From Pseudocitrobacter sp913778145 (GTDB taxonomy: Bacteria > Pseudomonadota > Gammaproteobacteria > Enterobacterales > Enterobacteriaceae), in contig JALNTX010000005.1 of the NCBI GenBank assembly GCA_035726825.1, forward strand, positions 62,001-126,000: a DNA stretch of 64,000 bases, written 5' to 3'. A program made the position numbers and the translations under genes. Positions 25,190 through 34,746 of the stretch are shown here, piece after piece. The first letter of the stretch is position 1. Each line of letters begins with the position of its first letter. The notes under the pieces were generated by a model, which saw nothing but the letters and a program-made list of their open reading frames with translations, did no database searches and was not told the DNA's origin.

Positions 25190-27121
25190 TCAAATGGGGC
25201 GGATACTCTCTTCGTCCAGGTCCGCATCGAAGAATCGACGCAGGGTCTGGATGTTGTTATCCGCGATTATCGCCTCACGCGCTTGCGCGAGTTTCTCTTC
25301 ATAAATGGCCTGACGCCACTCAAGCGGCGTTCGCTGGGTTGAATTATCATCTTCAATGATAGTCAATTCAACGGGTGCGCCGTTTAAAGTGCTCAGCGCC
25401 TCGGCCAGCTTCTGCTGTGCGCCCGGCGAATTCAGGTGCCGCTGGGTGGGACGCAAATGCAGGCAAATCGTATTGCCGCTTTGCTCTTTCCACGCGTTCA
25501 GCGCCACCTGCTCAACCAGCTTCGGCAGCGCCAGCTGGCTCACCTGCGCGGCCCACTCGTCGCGCTCGATGGCTTCGGCGGCAAGCTTGGCGGCCAGTTC
25601 CGGCGTTTTTTCATGCTCCAGCGCTTTCTTCAACGCTTTTGGCGTTGCCACCTCCACTTTGACCTCTTGGGTCGGCAGGGTGGATTTCCAGCGATAGGCC
25701 TCTTTCTTCGCCGGTGCTTTCTCGAGTGCCGACGGCGCAGGACGCGATGAAACGCGTTCCGTTACCGAAGCCAGTCTTTCCAGCGCAGCGTTATTCACCG
25801 GCCGCGCGCGGGAAGCGGCTGCCGGTTCACTCTTTTTTGTTTTGGGCGCTCCTGCATTGCCCTGCTGAAGCTGGCGACGGGCGGCCAGCACCTGATTCGT
25901 CGATTCAGGTAGCGGTACATCCGGCCCGCGTGGCGCAGGCGCAGCCTGTTGCTGTACAGGTGGCGGCGTCATCATTGCCGTCGCGGCCTGAGGCGCGAAG
26001 TTGTGCTGTGGCACTTCCGGTTCCGGCAGCGGCATACGCGGATGGAAGGCCAGCGCACGCAGCAGCGTCATCTCAATCCCCATGCGACGGTCCGGCGCAT
26101 AAGGAAGCTCCTTGCGGCCAATCAGCAGCGTTTGGTAATAGAGCTGAACATCGGTTGGCGGCACGGTCCGCGCTAAATCACGCATTCGCTGCTCAACCGG
26201 GGCCATATCGCTCCCCAGCGCGGACGGCGACAGCTGCACCATCGCAATGCGATGCAGCAGGCTTTGCATTTCAACCAGCAGCGCTTCCCACTCGATGCCA
26301 CGCTGCGCGGCTTCGTTGACCAGCGCCATTACGCGTTCACCGTCTGCGGCGACCAGCGCCTCAATCAGGGAAAGCGCCTGGTCATCATCGAGCGTGCCCA
26401 GCATGGTGCTGACCGACGCGGTGGTCAGTTGCCCTTCTCCGCTGGCAATGGCTTGATCCGTCAGGCTTAACGCATCACGCAGGCTGCCGTCTGCGGAACG
26501 GGCGAGCAGCTGGAGCGCGCGTGGCTCAAAAGCAATGTTTTCTTCGCCGAGAATATGCTCAAGCTGATGACGAATTTGTTCGACATCCAGCGCTTTAAGA
26601 TGGAATTGCAGGCAACGGGAAAGAATGGTGACCGGGAGCTTTTGCGGGTCGGTCGTTGCCAGCAGGAATTTGACGTGCGCAGGCGGCTCTTCCAGCGTTT
26701 TTAACAGCGCGTTAAAGCTGTGGCGGGAGAGCATGTGCACTTCATCGATCAGATAGACCTTGAAACGCCCACGTGCCGGTGCGTACTGAACGTTGTCGAG
26801 CAGATCGCGCGTGTCTTCAACTTTGGTGCGCGACGCGGCATCGATTTCGATTAAATCGACAAAGCGACCTTCTTCGATTTCACGGCAGTTATCGCACACG
26901 CCGCACGGCGTGGCGGTGACGCCAGTTTCGCAGTTCAGCCCCTTCGCCAGCAAACGGGCGATAGAGGTTTTACCGACGCCGCGGGTGCCGGAAAAGAGAT
27001 AGGCGTGATGAATGCGCCCTAACGACAAGCCGTTCGCCAGTGCAGTCAGCACATGTTCCTGGCCGACGACGTCAGCGAAGGTTTGTGGTCGCCATTTTCG
27101 GGCTAAGACCTGATAACTCAT
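25190..27121 (-). CDS. dnaX: DnaX, DNA polymerase III tau/gamma subunit
   Basis: A 643-residue clamp-loader ATPase, the length of E. coli tau. Walker A is GTRGVGKTS, the zinc module has four cysteines (CETGVTATPCGVCDNC), and Walker B is LIDEVHMLS. Proline/alanine-rich domain IV and the polymerase-binding domain V follow. The short gamma form arises by a programmed -1 shift at codons 429-430, and the slippery site is intact here. It heads the dnaX-ybaB-recR operon, with apt just upstream. Confidence 0.98.
   Translation of the reverse strand: MSYQVLARKWRPQTFADVVGQEHVLTALANGLSLGRIHHAYLFSGTRGVGKTSIARLLAKGLNCETGVTATPCGVCDNCREIEEGRFVDLIEIDAASRTKVEDTRDLLDNVQYAPARGRFKVYLIDEVHMLSRHSFNALLKTLEEPPAHVKFLLATTDPQKLPVTILSRCLQFHLKALDVEQIRHQLEHILGEENIAFEPRALQLLARSADGSLRDALSLTDQAIASGEGQLTTASVSTMLGTLDDDQALSLIEALVAADGERVMALVNEAAQRGIEWEALLVEMQSLLHRIAMVQLSPSALGSDMAPVEQRMRDLARTVPPTDVQLYYQTLLIGRKELPYAPDRRMGIEMTLLRALAFHPRMPLPEPEVPQHNFAPQAATAMMTPPPVQQQAAPAPRGPDVPLPESTNQVLAARRQLQQGNAGAPKTKKSEPAAASRARPVNNAALERLASVTERVSSRPAPSALEKAPAKKEAYRWKSTLPTQEVKVEVATPKALKKALEHEKTPELAAKLAAEAIERDEWAAQVSQLALPKLVEQVALNAWKEQSGNTICLHLRPTQRHLNSPGAQQKLAEALSTLNGAPVELTIIEDDNSTQRTPLEWRQAIYEEKLAQAREAIIADNNIQTLRRFFDADLDEESIRPI
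25832..25838 (-). promoter_or_regulatory. dnaX programmed -1 frameshift site
   Basis: The slippery heptamer A-AAA-AAG ends at codon 430, as in E. coli. AGGAG lies about 10 nt upstream as an internal Shine-Dalgarno stimulator, and a GC-rich inverted region (CCGGCAGCC...CGCGGCCGG) follows. After a -1 slip the next codons are GAG then TGA, giving a 431-residue gamma. Confidence 0.9.
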
Positions 27122-27214
27122 TGGCTGGCTCTGAGACGTTGGAAGGTGGATTCACGAGGGGGGTAATGCTATCACAGCCCCGCCAATACGGCGAGGCTCA
27201 GTATCGGGATTTGC

Positions 27215-27766
27215 TTAGTGGCCCGGGAAGGATACCAGGCTGTAGCTGTTGATGCCCTGTTTTGCCAGGCGCTGCTCACCACCGAGGTCGAACAGGTTGA
27301 TGATGAACGCGGCATCAGTCACTTCACCACCCAGACGACGGATCAGTTTAACGGTCGCTTCGATAGTGCCGCCGGTGGCCAGCAGATCGTCCACAACCAG
27401 CACTTTATCGCCAGCTTTGATTGCATCAACGTGGATTTCAAGCTGATCGGTGCCGTACTCAAGCTCATAGCTTTCTGCAATGGTTTCACGCGGCAGTTTA
27501 CCCGGCTTACGTACCGGAACAAACCCAACCCCCAACCCCAGCGCAACCGGCGCGCCAAACAGGAAACCACGCGCTTCGGTACCGACGACTTTAGTGATAC
27601 CTGCATCTTTATAGCGATTCACCAGCAGTTCAATGCTGAGGGCGTAGGCTTTCGGATCTTCCAGTAAACTGGTGACATCACGGAAAAGAATGCCCGGCTT
27701 CGGATAGTCGTGAATGCTTTTAATGCTGTTCTTCAGAAATTCAAGCTGCTGTGCAGTAGCGGTCAT
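27215..27766 (-). CDS. apt: Apt, adenine phosphoribosyltransferase
   Basis: A 183-residue purine-salvage enzyme converting adenine + PRPP to AMP. The PRPP-binding motif VLVVDDLLATGGT and the flexible-loop segment are present. Same length as E. coli Apt. It is upstream of dnaX on the same strand with a 93-bp gap. Confidence 0.97.
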   Translation of the reverse strand: MTATAQQLEFLKNSIKSIHDYPKPGILFRDVTSLLEDPKAYALSIELLVNRYKDAGITKVVGTEARGFLFGAPVALGLGVGFVPVRKPGKLPRETIAESYELEYGTDQLEIHVDAIKAGDKVLVVDDLLATGGTIEATVKLIRRLGGEVTDAAFIINLFDLGGEQRLAKQGINSYSLVSFPGH

Positions 27767-27913
27767 AGGTTTGTGCCTGCTTAAAACGTATTACTCGAGG
27801 CGTGCAAAATGGGTCAAAATTACAATTGATTAACTTTTGACCGGGCGCGCCTGTGCTCGAAAACGGTCGAATTTACTGACTGCTGATAAGAATTGCAACA
27901 CCATTAATGCGCT

Positions 27914-28291
27914 TTACGGCTTTTGTTGTTCCGCATCAATCACCGGGATTCGCCACATGAAAATCAGCAGGCAGGCCAGAATCACTAAAAGCAGTATGCG
28001 AACCCACATCATCTTCACCAGCCATAGCGAGATAGCGAAGGTCACCAAAATGAAGATAATCGCCCGAGGCTTTGCCCCGCGCGGCATTGCACGATACGTC
28101 TGCCAGTGGCGCAAATAGCCGCCAAACCAGGAGCGATAAAGCAGCCAGTGGTGGAAACGCGGCGACGAGCGCGCGAAGCACCAGGCAGCAAGCAGGATAA
28201 ACGGCGTGGTAGGCAGCAGCGGCAAAACCACGCCGAGTGTGCCCAGGGCTACCGCCAGCCAGCCAATCATGATTAAAATAGTGCGTTGCAT
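27914..28291 (-). CDS. ybaN: YbaN, DUF454 inner-membrane protein
   Basis: A 125-residue protein with three to four membrane helices and the DUF454 signature LPLLPTTPFILLAAWCFARSS. The function is unknown. The start at 28291 (MQRTILIMIGWLAV) matches E. coli length; the frame extends eight codons further up without a conserved N-terminus. It is divergent from priC. Confidence 0.92.
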   Translation of the reverse strand: MQRTILIMIGWLAVALGTLGVVLPLLPTTPFILLAAWCFARSSPRFHHWLLYRSWFGGYLRHWQTYRAMPRGAKPRAIIFILVTFAISLWLVKMMWVRILLLVILACLLIFMWRIPVIDAEQQKP

Positions 28292-28359
28292 AGCGAGAAT
28301 CGTTATCAATACCAACTGCTAATGTAGCATAGCTGATAACAAACAGGACGGAGATTGGC

Positions 28360-28887
28360 GTGAAAATAGCGCAGCTTTTACAAACGCTGGAGTCTCAGCT
28401 TGCCCGGCTGCAAACGCGCATAGCGCCGCTGGCGCAGCACGCCACCCTGACGCCCCGCTTTGACCGGCAGCTGTTTCACACCCGTAGCACCACGCTACAG
28501 GCGTGCCTGAATGAGGCGCAGAAGAATTTCAGTGAGTTACAGCACGCCGTTGAGCAACAGCAGCTTCCGCAGGTGGCGTGGCTTGCTGAACAACTGGCCG
28601 CACAAATTGAGGCGATTAATCGCGAAAGTGAGGCCTGGATGCTGCGTGCCTGGGATAGCGCTTCGCCCGCGCAGACGCGCTGGCAGCGCAAGCGCCTGCA
28701 AACCCAGGAGTTTGAACGTCGGTTGCTGGAGATGAAGCACTCGCGCGAGCAGCAGCTTCAACGGGCGACGACCTTTGATGAACAGCAGCGGCTTGGCCGC
28801 GAAATAACCGCCTTTGACGCCCGTCTGGCTCGCTGCCGACAGGCTTTGCAGGATATTGAAAACGTACTGGCGCGCCTGACGCGCTAA
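28360..28887 (+). CDS. priC: PriC, primosomal replication protein N''
   Basis: A 175-residue Arg/Gln/Leu-rich helical protein, the E. coli length. PriC directs DnaB reloading at stalled forks with gaps. The start is GTG at 28360. The conserved patches TTLQACL, VEQQQLPQVAWLAE and LARCRQAL are visible. ybaM follows after 10 bp, so they form an operon. Confidence 0.94.
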   Translation: MKIAQLLQTLESQLARLQTRIAPLAQHATLTPRFDRQLFHTRSTTLQACLNEAQKNFSELQHAVEQQQLPQVAWLAEQLAAQIEAINRESEAWMLRAWDSASPAQTRWQRKRLQTQEFERRLLEMKHSREQQLQRATTFDEQQRLGREITAFDARLARCRQALQDIENVLARLTR

Positions 28888-28897
28888 AGGGGAAAGC

Positions 28898-29083
28898 ATG
28901 TCGCTGGAAAATGCGCCGGATGACGTCAAGCTGGCGGTAGATTTAATAATGCTGCTGGAGAGTCACGATATCGCGCCGGATGTGGTGTTAAGCGCGCTGG
29001 AGATGGTAAAGCGAGATTTCGCGAAGAAGCTGGCGCCCGGTGGCGCTGCGCTTACCGGGCCTACAAAATTGCACAAACCGTAG
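28898..29083 (+). CDS. ybaM: YbaM with REP-derived C-terminus
   Basis: A 61-residue small cytosolic protein of unknown function. Residues 1-46 (MSLENAPDDVKLAVDLIMLL...) match the short YbaM family. From residue 47 the frame runs into the REP array, so the last 15 residues (PGGAALTGPTKLHKP) and the stop codon are read from repeat DNA. E. coli YbaM is 53 residues with a charged tail. It sits 10 bp behind priC with a GGGGAAAG ribosome site. Confidence 0.85.
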   Translation: MSLENAPDDVKLAVDLIMLLESHDIAPDVVLSALEMVKRDFAKKLAPGGAALTGPTKLHKP

Positions 29084-29253
29084 GTCGGATAAGGCGTAGC
29101 CGCCATCCGGCAAACTCGTCGCACAACCGCCCGGTGGCACTTGCGCCTACCGGGCCTACAAAATTGCACAAACCGTAGGCCGGATAAGGCGTAGCCGCAT
29201 CCGGCACAATCGCCACACAACCGCCCGGTGGCGCTTGCGCCTACCGGGCCTAC
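29035..29253. repeat. BIME array of five alternating REP units
   Basis: Three forward units (starting about 29035, 29129 and 29222; CCCGGTGGC...ACCGGGCCTAC) alternate with two inverted ones (about 29080-29113 and 29176-29208; GTAGGYCGGATAAGGCGTAGCCG). The period is 93-94 bp, and the joining segment AAAATTGCACAAACC is repeated exactly. It lies between ybaM and the convergent mscK and overlaps the ybaM coding end. Confidence 0.93.
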
Positions 29254-29263
29254 AACAGAGGTA

Positions 29264-32200
29264 TTAATCCGCTACCGCGAGATTGTTACCGCCGTTGTTA
29301 TCACGCTTCACTTCCGTCACTTCATCGCCCTTTTCATTGTGCAGATGAACTTCCAGCTGGTTAAACGCAATGTTGATGTTATTTTCACGGCACAGACGAT
29401 CGATGGTGCGGTTCAGCTCATCGACGGTATAGCTGCGATCGCGCAGTTCACGCACATACAAACGCAGCTCGTGATCCAGCGTGCTGGCACCGAAGGTGGT
29501 GAATAACACAATCGGCTCTGGATCGTGCATCACTTTCGGGTGCTCCATCGCCGCTTTCAGCAGGATCTCTTTCACCTTGTCGAGATCGGATCCATACGCC
29601 ACACCCAGGCTAATCACCACGCGCGTGATCGTGTCGCTGAGCGACCAGTTGATCAGACGCTCGGTCACAAACGCTTTGTTCGGGATGATCACTTCTTTAC
29701 GGTCAAAGTCGGTAATGGTGGTCGCACGGATGCGGATCCTGCTGACCGTTCCGGAGAAGGTGCCGATCGTCACGGTATCGCCAATACGTACCGGGCGTTC
29801 GAACAGAATAATAATACCGGAAACAAAGTTACCGAAAATCTCCTGCAAACCAAAACCGAGACCGACCGATAACGCCGCTGCCAGCCATTGCAGTTTGTCC
29901 CACGATACGCCCAGCGAGCCAAACACCGTCATTGCGCCAACGGCGATGATCACGTAGTTGAGGATCGTGGTAATGGCATAGGACGCGCCCTGGCGCATGT
30001 TCAGGCGCGAGAGCACCAGCACTTCCAACAGGCCCGGCAGGTTGCGAATAAGCGCCCAGGCGATGGTTGCCGCTATCACCGCAAACAGCAGGCTGCCCAT
30101 GGTAACGTTTTTCACCACGCTGGCGCCCGCTTCCGTGCCGCTGTAGTGCCACAGGGTAATGCTGTCGAGATAGGTAAAGACGGAGATTAAGTCTGACCAG
30201 ATCCCCCAGAACGCTGCCGCGAACAGACACACCATCAGCAGCATGGTAATACGCAGCGTTTGCTGGTTAACCTGCTCCAGAGCGATGGTCGGCTCTTCCT
30301 GCGGTTCTGCGCCTTCCGCTCCCTCTTTGACAATATTCTGCCGACGCGCAACCGCACGGCGGTAGGCGATACGCCGCGCCGCAACGCTCAGACCGCGCAG
30401 AACGGTTTGATAAAGCAGGTTCCAGACGATGACCAGATAAACAGTTTCAATCCAGCGGCCAGAGAGGCGCAGCGTAGTATAGAAGTAGCCGGTTGCCGTC
30501 AACACCATTAATCCAATCGGCACCAGCGACAGCACGGTAATCGTCACCAGACGCAGGCCGTGCGACTCTTTATCACGCCAGCTGTCGCGGCACATCGGCC
30601 ATACCAGGATGGCGATCAGCAGCAGGTTCAGCAGAATAACAAACTGCCCCAGCACATCGTCCATCAGGTTCAACGGCGAGAGTTCTGCCACAACGGACCA
30701 GAAGTGTAGCGGCAGCAGCGCAAGGCTGACGCGCACAATCTGGCGTCGCCAGTGGCTGGTGAGCTGCTCAGGCATATTGAAGTGGCGGACAGCGACGCCG
30801 TCTTTTTCCAGTACTTTCCAGCACAGGCCGAATACCAGCCAGAAGGTGGCCAGTTTTTTACAGAACGCCCACAGCAGGTCGCTGATGTTAAGCTGCATGG
30901 TCAGCAGAATCAGCCCCACGGCCAGAATCACTAATACCACCGGTAAAGCTTTTATTAGATCGATAAGAATCGCTTTTGGCGTATGCAGCTGGCTGTCGTT
31001 GCGTAGCTGCCCGACCTGTTCTGCCAGACGCGCCTGATACGCGCGCAGCCAGCTCAGTTTCCAGCGAATAACACCGGCTATTAGCAGCAGGGGCAAACCC
31101 GCAAGGAAGGCGATAAAGACCGCCGGCCACGCTTTCTCCCAGTTCACGGTGATTTTCATCGATTTGAACTGATCTTTCAGCGCGCCTGGGAAGGATTTGA
31201 TCCAGTCCCAACCCATCGGTTTGTTGCTGTTTACCCAGAAGATTTGCTGAGTGAGGATATCTTTAAGGTTTTTCGACACGCTCATCAATTGCTGCTGGTT
31301 AATTTGCAGGTTGATGGCCATCATCAGCTGGTTACCCAACTGTTTATTAATTAAATCCAGCGCTTCGCGACGTGCATCAACCAGTTGCAGCAGAGCGTCG
31401 TGCACTTCAGGCGTGATTTCACCGGCGTGTCCCTCTTCCAGTTTGGCGACAAAATCTTCGCTCTGGAACATAGCGTCACGCTGTTGGTTAATCTCGAACT
31501 GCTCCAGACGCAGATCCGCAATGCGGTTGGTCATGTCTTCGAGTTCATCCGCGGAAGGTAAGGTCTGCTGCTGTTGATAAAGAATACGCGAAAGCAGCAG
31601 ACTGCCTTTTAACACCGCAATTTGTTCTTTAACGTTCCGCTCAGACTGCAACGCGCGGTCGAGCCAGTTCTTCACTTTTATATTTTGCTGAACAAGCTGG
31701 TTGCCGCCTTCGGTGACGTTGATCAGCCGCTGGCTTAACTGATGATTGATTTCCAGTTCCTGCTTGACCAGTGGGTTGGCCTGAATACGCGCCGTATCTT
31801 CCGGGGAGGCCGTTTCCTGTGCTGTTTTTTCCGTCAGCGTGAGACGTTTAGTGTTAGCCGCTTCCTGTAACAGTTGAAGCTGGTGCTCCAGACGGGCGCT
31901 GTAAGCAGTAATGTAATCACGTTGTTTTTGTAACGTATCCTGCAACGTTGTATTGCCCTGCAGGCTTTTACGTTGCTGATCCAGTTCCGCATTAAGCAGC
32001 GCCTGCTGAACCTGCAACATGGTTTGCTGAGAAGGACGCAGCGCGCCTTCTCCCACCGTGGTGCCGTTAAGGCTATTACGAATTTGCTGCAACTGCTGCG
32101 ATGCGGCGTTCATGGCGTTCTGCACGCGCTCAGGCTGAGTTTGCAGTGAAACCAGTTGCGTATTATAGGTCGCCAGGTCGTTCTGCGCGTTTTGCAGATC

Positions 32201-32617
32201 GTCGAGCATCTGCGTCAGCCGTGCTTCCAGCTGGCGTAACGAGAGCGTTGAGAGCGTTTTGCGCGTTTCATCGTCATTATCGACGTCGCTCAGCGCATTC
32301 AGTTTCTCGGTTGCCTCACGCAGCTGCGCCGGCGCCTGATCGACTCGCTTTTGCAACTGAATGGTTTCGTCTTTAACGCGATCGATTTTATCGAGGAATT
32401 GAATAGTCTCGGTCAGATCCTGCAGCTCCAGCTTGTCTGCTGGGGTAGGATCTTTCTTCTTATTAATCGCATCAATTTGCGCCTGAATATCGGCACGATC
32501 GGGAAGGTCATTGCCGCTTGTGGCACGCGCCTGCGCGGCGGTGACAGCACAGAAAAGACATGCAATAACGACTATAAAAGCGAAAAACGTGTTCCGCGAA
32601 CGAATGTTATGCAGCAT
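29264..32617 (-). CDS. mscK: MscK (KefA), potassium-dependent mechanosensitive channel
   Basis: About 1117 residues (E. coli 1120). It has a signal-like N-terminus (FFAFIVVIACLFCAVTAAQA), a long periplasmic coiled coil (about 40-480), multiple membrane helices and the C-terminal MscS-like pore domain (LSVGLGFGLQEIFGNFVSG, then FERPVRIGDTV). It opens under membrane tension and high external K+. The frame extends 25 codons further up to 32692; MLHNIRSRNTFF at 32617 directly precedes the signal segment, so I favour it, with moderate certainty about the start. Confidence 0.92.
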   Translation of the reverse strand: MLHNIRSRNTFFAFIVVIACLFCAVTAAQARATSGNDLPDRADIQAQIDAINKKKDPTPADKLELQDLTETIQFLDKIDRVKDETIQLQKRVDQAPAQLREATEKLNALSDVDNDDETRKTLSTLSLRQLEARLTQMLDDLQNAQNDLATYNTQLVSLQTQPERVQNAMNAASQQLQQIRNSLNGTTVGEGALRPSQQTMLQVQQALLNAELDQQRKSLQGNTTLQDTLQKQRDYITAYSARLEHQLQLLQEAANTKRLTLTEKTAQETASPEDTARIQANPLVKQELEINHQLSQRLINVTEGGNQLVQQNIKVKNWLDRALQSERNVKEQIAVLKGSLLLSRILYQQQQTLPSADELEDMTNRIADLRLEQFEINQQRDAMFQSEDFVAKLEEGHAGEITPEVHDALLQLVDARREALDLINKQLGNQLMMAINLQINQQQLMSVSKNLKDILTQQIFWVNSNKPMGWDWIKSFPGALKDQFKSMKITVNWEKAWPAVFIAFLAGLPLLLIAGVIRWKLSWLRAYQARLAEQVGQLRNDSQLHTPKAILIDLIKALPVVLVILAVGLILLTMQLNISDLLWAFCKKLATFWLVFGLCWKVLEKDGVAVRHFNMPEQLTSHWRRQIVRVSLALLPLHFWSVVAELSPLNLMDDVLGQFVILLNLLLIAILVWPMCRDSWRDKESHGLRLVTITVLSLVPIGLMVLTATGYFYTTLRLSGRWIETVYLVIVWNLLYQTVLRGLSVAARRIAYRRAVARRQNIVKEGAEGAEPQEEPTIALEQVNQQTLRITMLLMVCLFAAAFWGIWSDLISVFTYLDSITLWHYSGTEAGASVVKNVTMGSLLFAVIAATIAWALIRNLPGLLEVLVLSRLNMRQGASYAITTILNYVIIAVGAMTVFGSLGVSWDKLQWLAAALSVGLGFGLQEIFGNFVSGIIILFERPVRIGDTVTIGTFSGTVSRIRIRATTITDFDRKEVIIPNKAFVTERLINWSLSDTITRVVISLGVAYGSDLDKVKEILLKAAMEHPKVMHDPEPIVLFTTFGASTLDHELRLYVRELRDRSYTVDELNRTIDRLCRENNINIAFNQLEVHLHNEKGDEVTEVKRDNNGGNNLAVAD

Positions 32618-32747
32618 AGTTTTAACATGAGTGATTGCAAAAGCCGGAGAAAACCGGGGGATAAACGCGTGCGCAGAATAGCACTTCTGCAATCGGCGGA
32701 ATAGCGCCGCCGTCCAGGATTATTCCTGGTAATACTGAATTTTCTGA

Positions 32748-33389
32748 TTAACCTGATTTCTCGTGCAGCGTCGGGCAGAACTGAAACATCTCCAGCAGAA
32801 TCGCCACGTAATCGCGCGCCTCTTTTTTCAGGTCAAACGAGCCTGGCGCAAAAAGCCAGTTCTCCATAATTCCCGATATATAGCTGCGCATCAGAATGGC
32901 CGCTTTGCGGGTTAACAATTTTGCCGGCAGCATCTGTGCAGTTATACAATCTTTTAACACTTGCTCAATACGGTCGTAACTTTCCATACAAAGATTACGC
33001 TGAGCCTGTTGTAATAAGGCCATTTCACCGACAAATTCGCATTTATGGAATATAATCTCCATCATCAAGCGTCTACGCTCTTCGACTACCGTTGCTTCAA
33101 GGATATAGACTAATATTTCCCTTAAAACTGAGAGTGGATCGTCGGGGAATTTTGCCCGATACTCAATCTCAAGATCGCCGATACTGGATTCTGATAACTC
33201 CCAGATTTCACCAAATAAATCCGACTTGTCCTTGAAATGCCAATAGATAGCGCCGCGCGTCACGCCTGCCGCCCTGGCAATATCCACCAGCGAGGTTGAC
33301 GATACGCCTTGCTGAGAAAACAGACGTAGGGCGACATCGAGGATGTGCTGACGTGTCGCAAGGGCTTCTTGTTTGGTTTTTCGTGCCAT
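32748..33389 (-). CDS. acrR: AcrR, TetR-family repressor of acrAB
   Basis: A 213-residue TetR regulator (E. coli 215). The HTH is at the N-terminus (ISTTSLVDIARAAGVTRGAIYWHF-type helix, read here as SSTSLVDIARAAGVTRG), followed by a ligand-binding helical domain. It represses acrAB and itself and is released by drugs and dyes. It is divergent from acrA, with its 24-bp operator in between. The frame looks intact, with no truncation of the kind that causes drug resistance. Confidence 0.96.
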   Translation of the reverse strand: MARKTKQEALATRQHILDVALRLFSQQGVSSTSLVDIARAAGVTRGAIYWHFKDKSDLFGEIWELSESSIGDLEIEYRAKFPDDPLSVLREILVYILEATVVEERRRLMMEIIFHKCEFVGEMALLQQAQRNLCMESYDRIEQVLKDCITAQMLPAKLLTRKAAILMRSYISGIMENWLFAPGSFDLKKEARDYVAILLEMFQFCPTLHEKSG

Positions 33390-33417
33390 AGGTTGGTGAA
33401 TTTACAGAGGTTAGATT

Positions 33418-33441
33418 TACATACATTTGTGAATGTATGTA
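33418..33441. promoter_or_regulatory. AcrR operator between acrR and acrA
   Basis: Perfect 10-bp inverted arms, TACATACATT and AATGTATGTA, flank the spacer TGTG. This is the known AcrR binding palindrome, and it overlaps the acrAB promoter region 90 bp before acrA. Confidence 0.93.
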
Positions 33442-33530
33442 CCATAGCACGACGATAATATAAACGCAGCAATGGGTTTGTGGACGCTGAACCATTGATC
33501 AATTTGAAATCGGACACTCGAGGTTTACAT

Positions 33531-34724
33531 ATGAACAAAAACAGAGGGTTAACGCCTCTGGCGGTCGTTCTGATGCTCTCAGGCAGCTTAGCGCTTACAG
33601 GATGTGACGACAAAGGGGCTCAACAAGGAGCACAGCAGATGCCAGAAGTTGGCGTTGTGACGCTCAAATCTGAACCTCTTCAAATCACGACTGAACTCCC
33701 TGGACGCACCAACGCGTATCGTATTGCAGAAGTTCGTCCGCAGGTCAGCGGTATCATTCTGAAGCGAAACTTTACTGAGGGCAGCGATATCGAGGCGGGC
33801 GTGTCTCTTTATCAGATCGATCCTGCTACTTACCAGGCCTCTTATGAAAGCGCAAAAGGCGACCTGGCAAAGGCTCAGGCTGCAGCCAATATTGCTCAAC
33901 TGACCGTGAAGCGCTACCAGAAACTTCTGGGTACGCAGTACATCAGTCAACAGGATTATGACAGTGCGCAGGCAGATGCACAGCAGGCTAACGCAGCGGT
34001 CGTTGCGGCCAAAGCGGCTGTAGAAACCGCGCGTATCAACCTCGCCTATACCAAAGTCACCTCCCCTATCAGCGGCCGTATCGGTAAATCCGCGGTAACG
34101 GAAGGCGCACTGGTACAGAACGGGCAGTCTACTGCGCTGGCAACCGTGCAGCAGCTGGATCCTATCTATGTCGATGTAACGCAATCCAGTAACGATTTCC
34201 TGCGTCTGAAACAGGAACTGGCGAACGGCACGCTGAAGCAGGAAAACGGTAAAGCCAAAGTCGACCTGGTGACGAATGACGGTACCAAATATCCGCAGAG
34301 CGGCACATTAGAGTTCTCTGATGTAACGGTTGATCAGACCACCGGGTCTATCACCCTGCGCGCTATCTTCCCGAACCCGGACCATACGCTGCTGCCTGGC
34401 ATGTTCGTTCGTGCACGCCTTGAAGAAGGTGTGAATCCGAATGCGCTGCTGGTTCCTCAGCAAGGCGTAACCCGTACACCGCGTGGTGATGCGACCGCGC
34501 TGGTTGTCGGTGAAGGCGATAAAGTTGAAACGCGTGATATTAAAGCAACCCAGGCGATTGGCGATAAATGGCTGGTCACCGAAGGGCTGAAAGACGGCGA
34601 CCGCGTGATTATCACTGGTCTGCAAAAAGTCCGTCCCGGCGCGCAGGTGAAAGCGCAGGAAGTGACTTCTGACAATAAAGAACAAGCCGCAGCCGGCGCA
34701 GCGTCAGAAAAAACTCAGTCTTAA
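33531..34724 (+). CDS. acrA: AcrA, periplasmic adaptor of the AcrAB-TolC pump
   Basis: A 397-residue membrane-fusion lipoprotein. The lipobox ends LALTGC with lipidated C25. It has the lipoyl/barrel-sandwich, alpha-hairpin and beta-barrel domains of the family, with a Gln/Ala-rich tail. It bridges AcrB and TolC. The start at 33531 gives the E. coli length; the frame extends upstream across the promoter. acrB follows after 22 bp. Confidence 0.97.
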   Translation: MNKNRGLTPLAVVLMLSGSLALTGCDDKGAQQGAQQMPEVGVVTLKSEPLQITTELPGRTNAYRIAEVRPQVSGIILKRNFTEGSDIEAGVSLYQIDPATYQASYESAKGDLAKAQAAANIAQLTVKRYQKLLGTQYISQQDYDSAQADAQQANAAVVAAKAAVETARINLAYTKVTSPISGRIGKSAVTEGALVQNGQSTALATVQQLDPIYVDVTQSSNDFLRLKQELANGTLKQENGKAKVDLVTNDGTKYPQSGTLEFSDVTVDQTTGSITLRAIFPNPDHTLLPGMFVRARLEEGVNPNALLVPQQGVTRTPRGDATALVVGEGDKVETRDIKATQAIGDKWLVTEGLKDGDRVIITGLQKVRPGAQVKAQEVTSDNKEQAAAGAASEKTQS

Positions 34725-34746
34725 CTTAAACAGGAGCCGTTAAGAC

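Noticed and set aside
29035..29253. Regular 93-94 bp repeat array as a possible CRISPR
   Set aside because: Units alternate in orientation, are palindromic REP sequences and have a conserved linker, not unique spacers. No cas genes are near.
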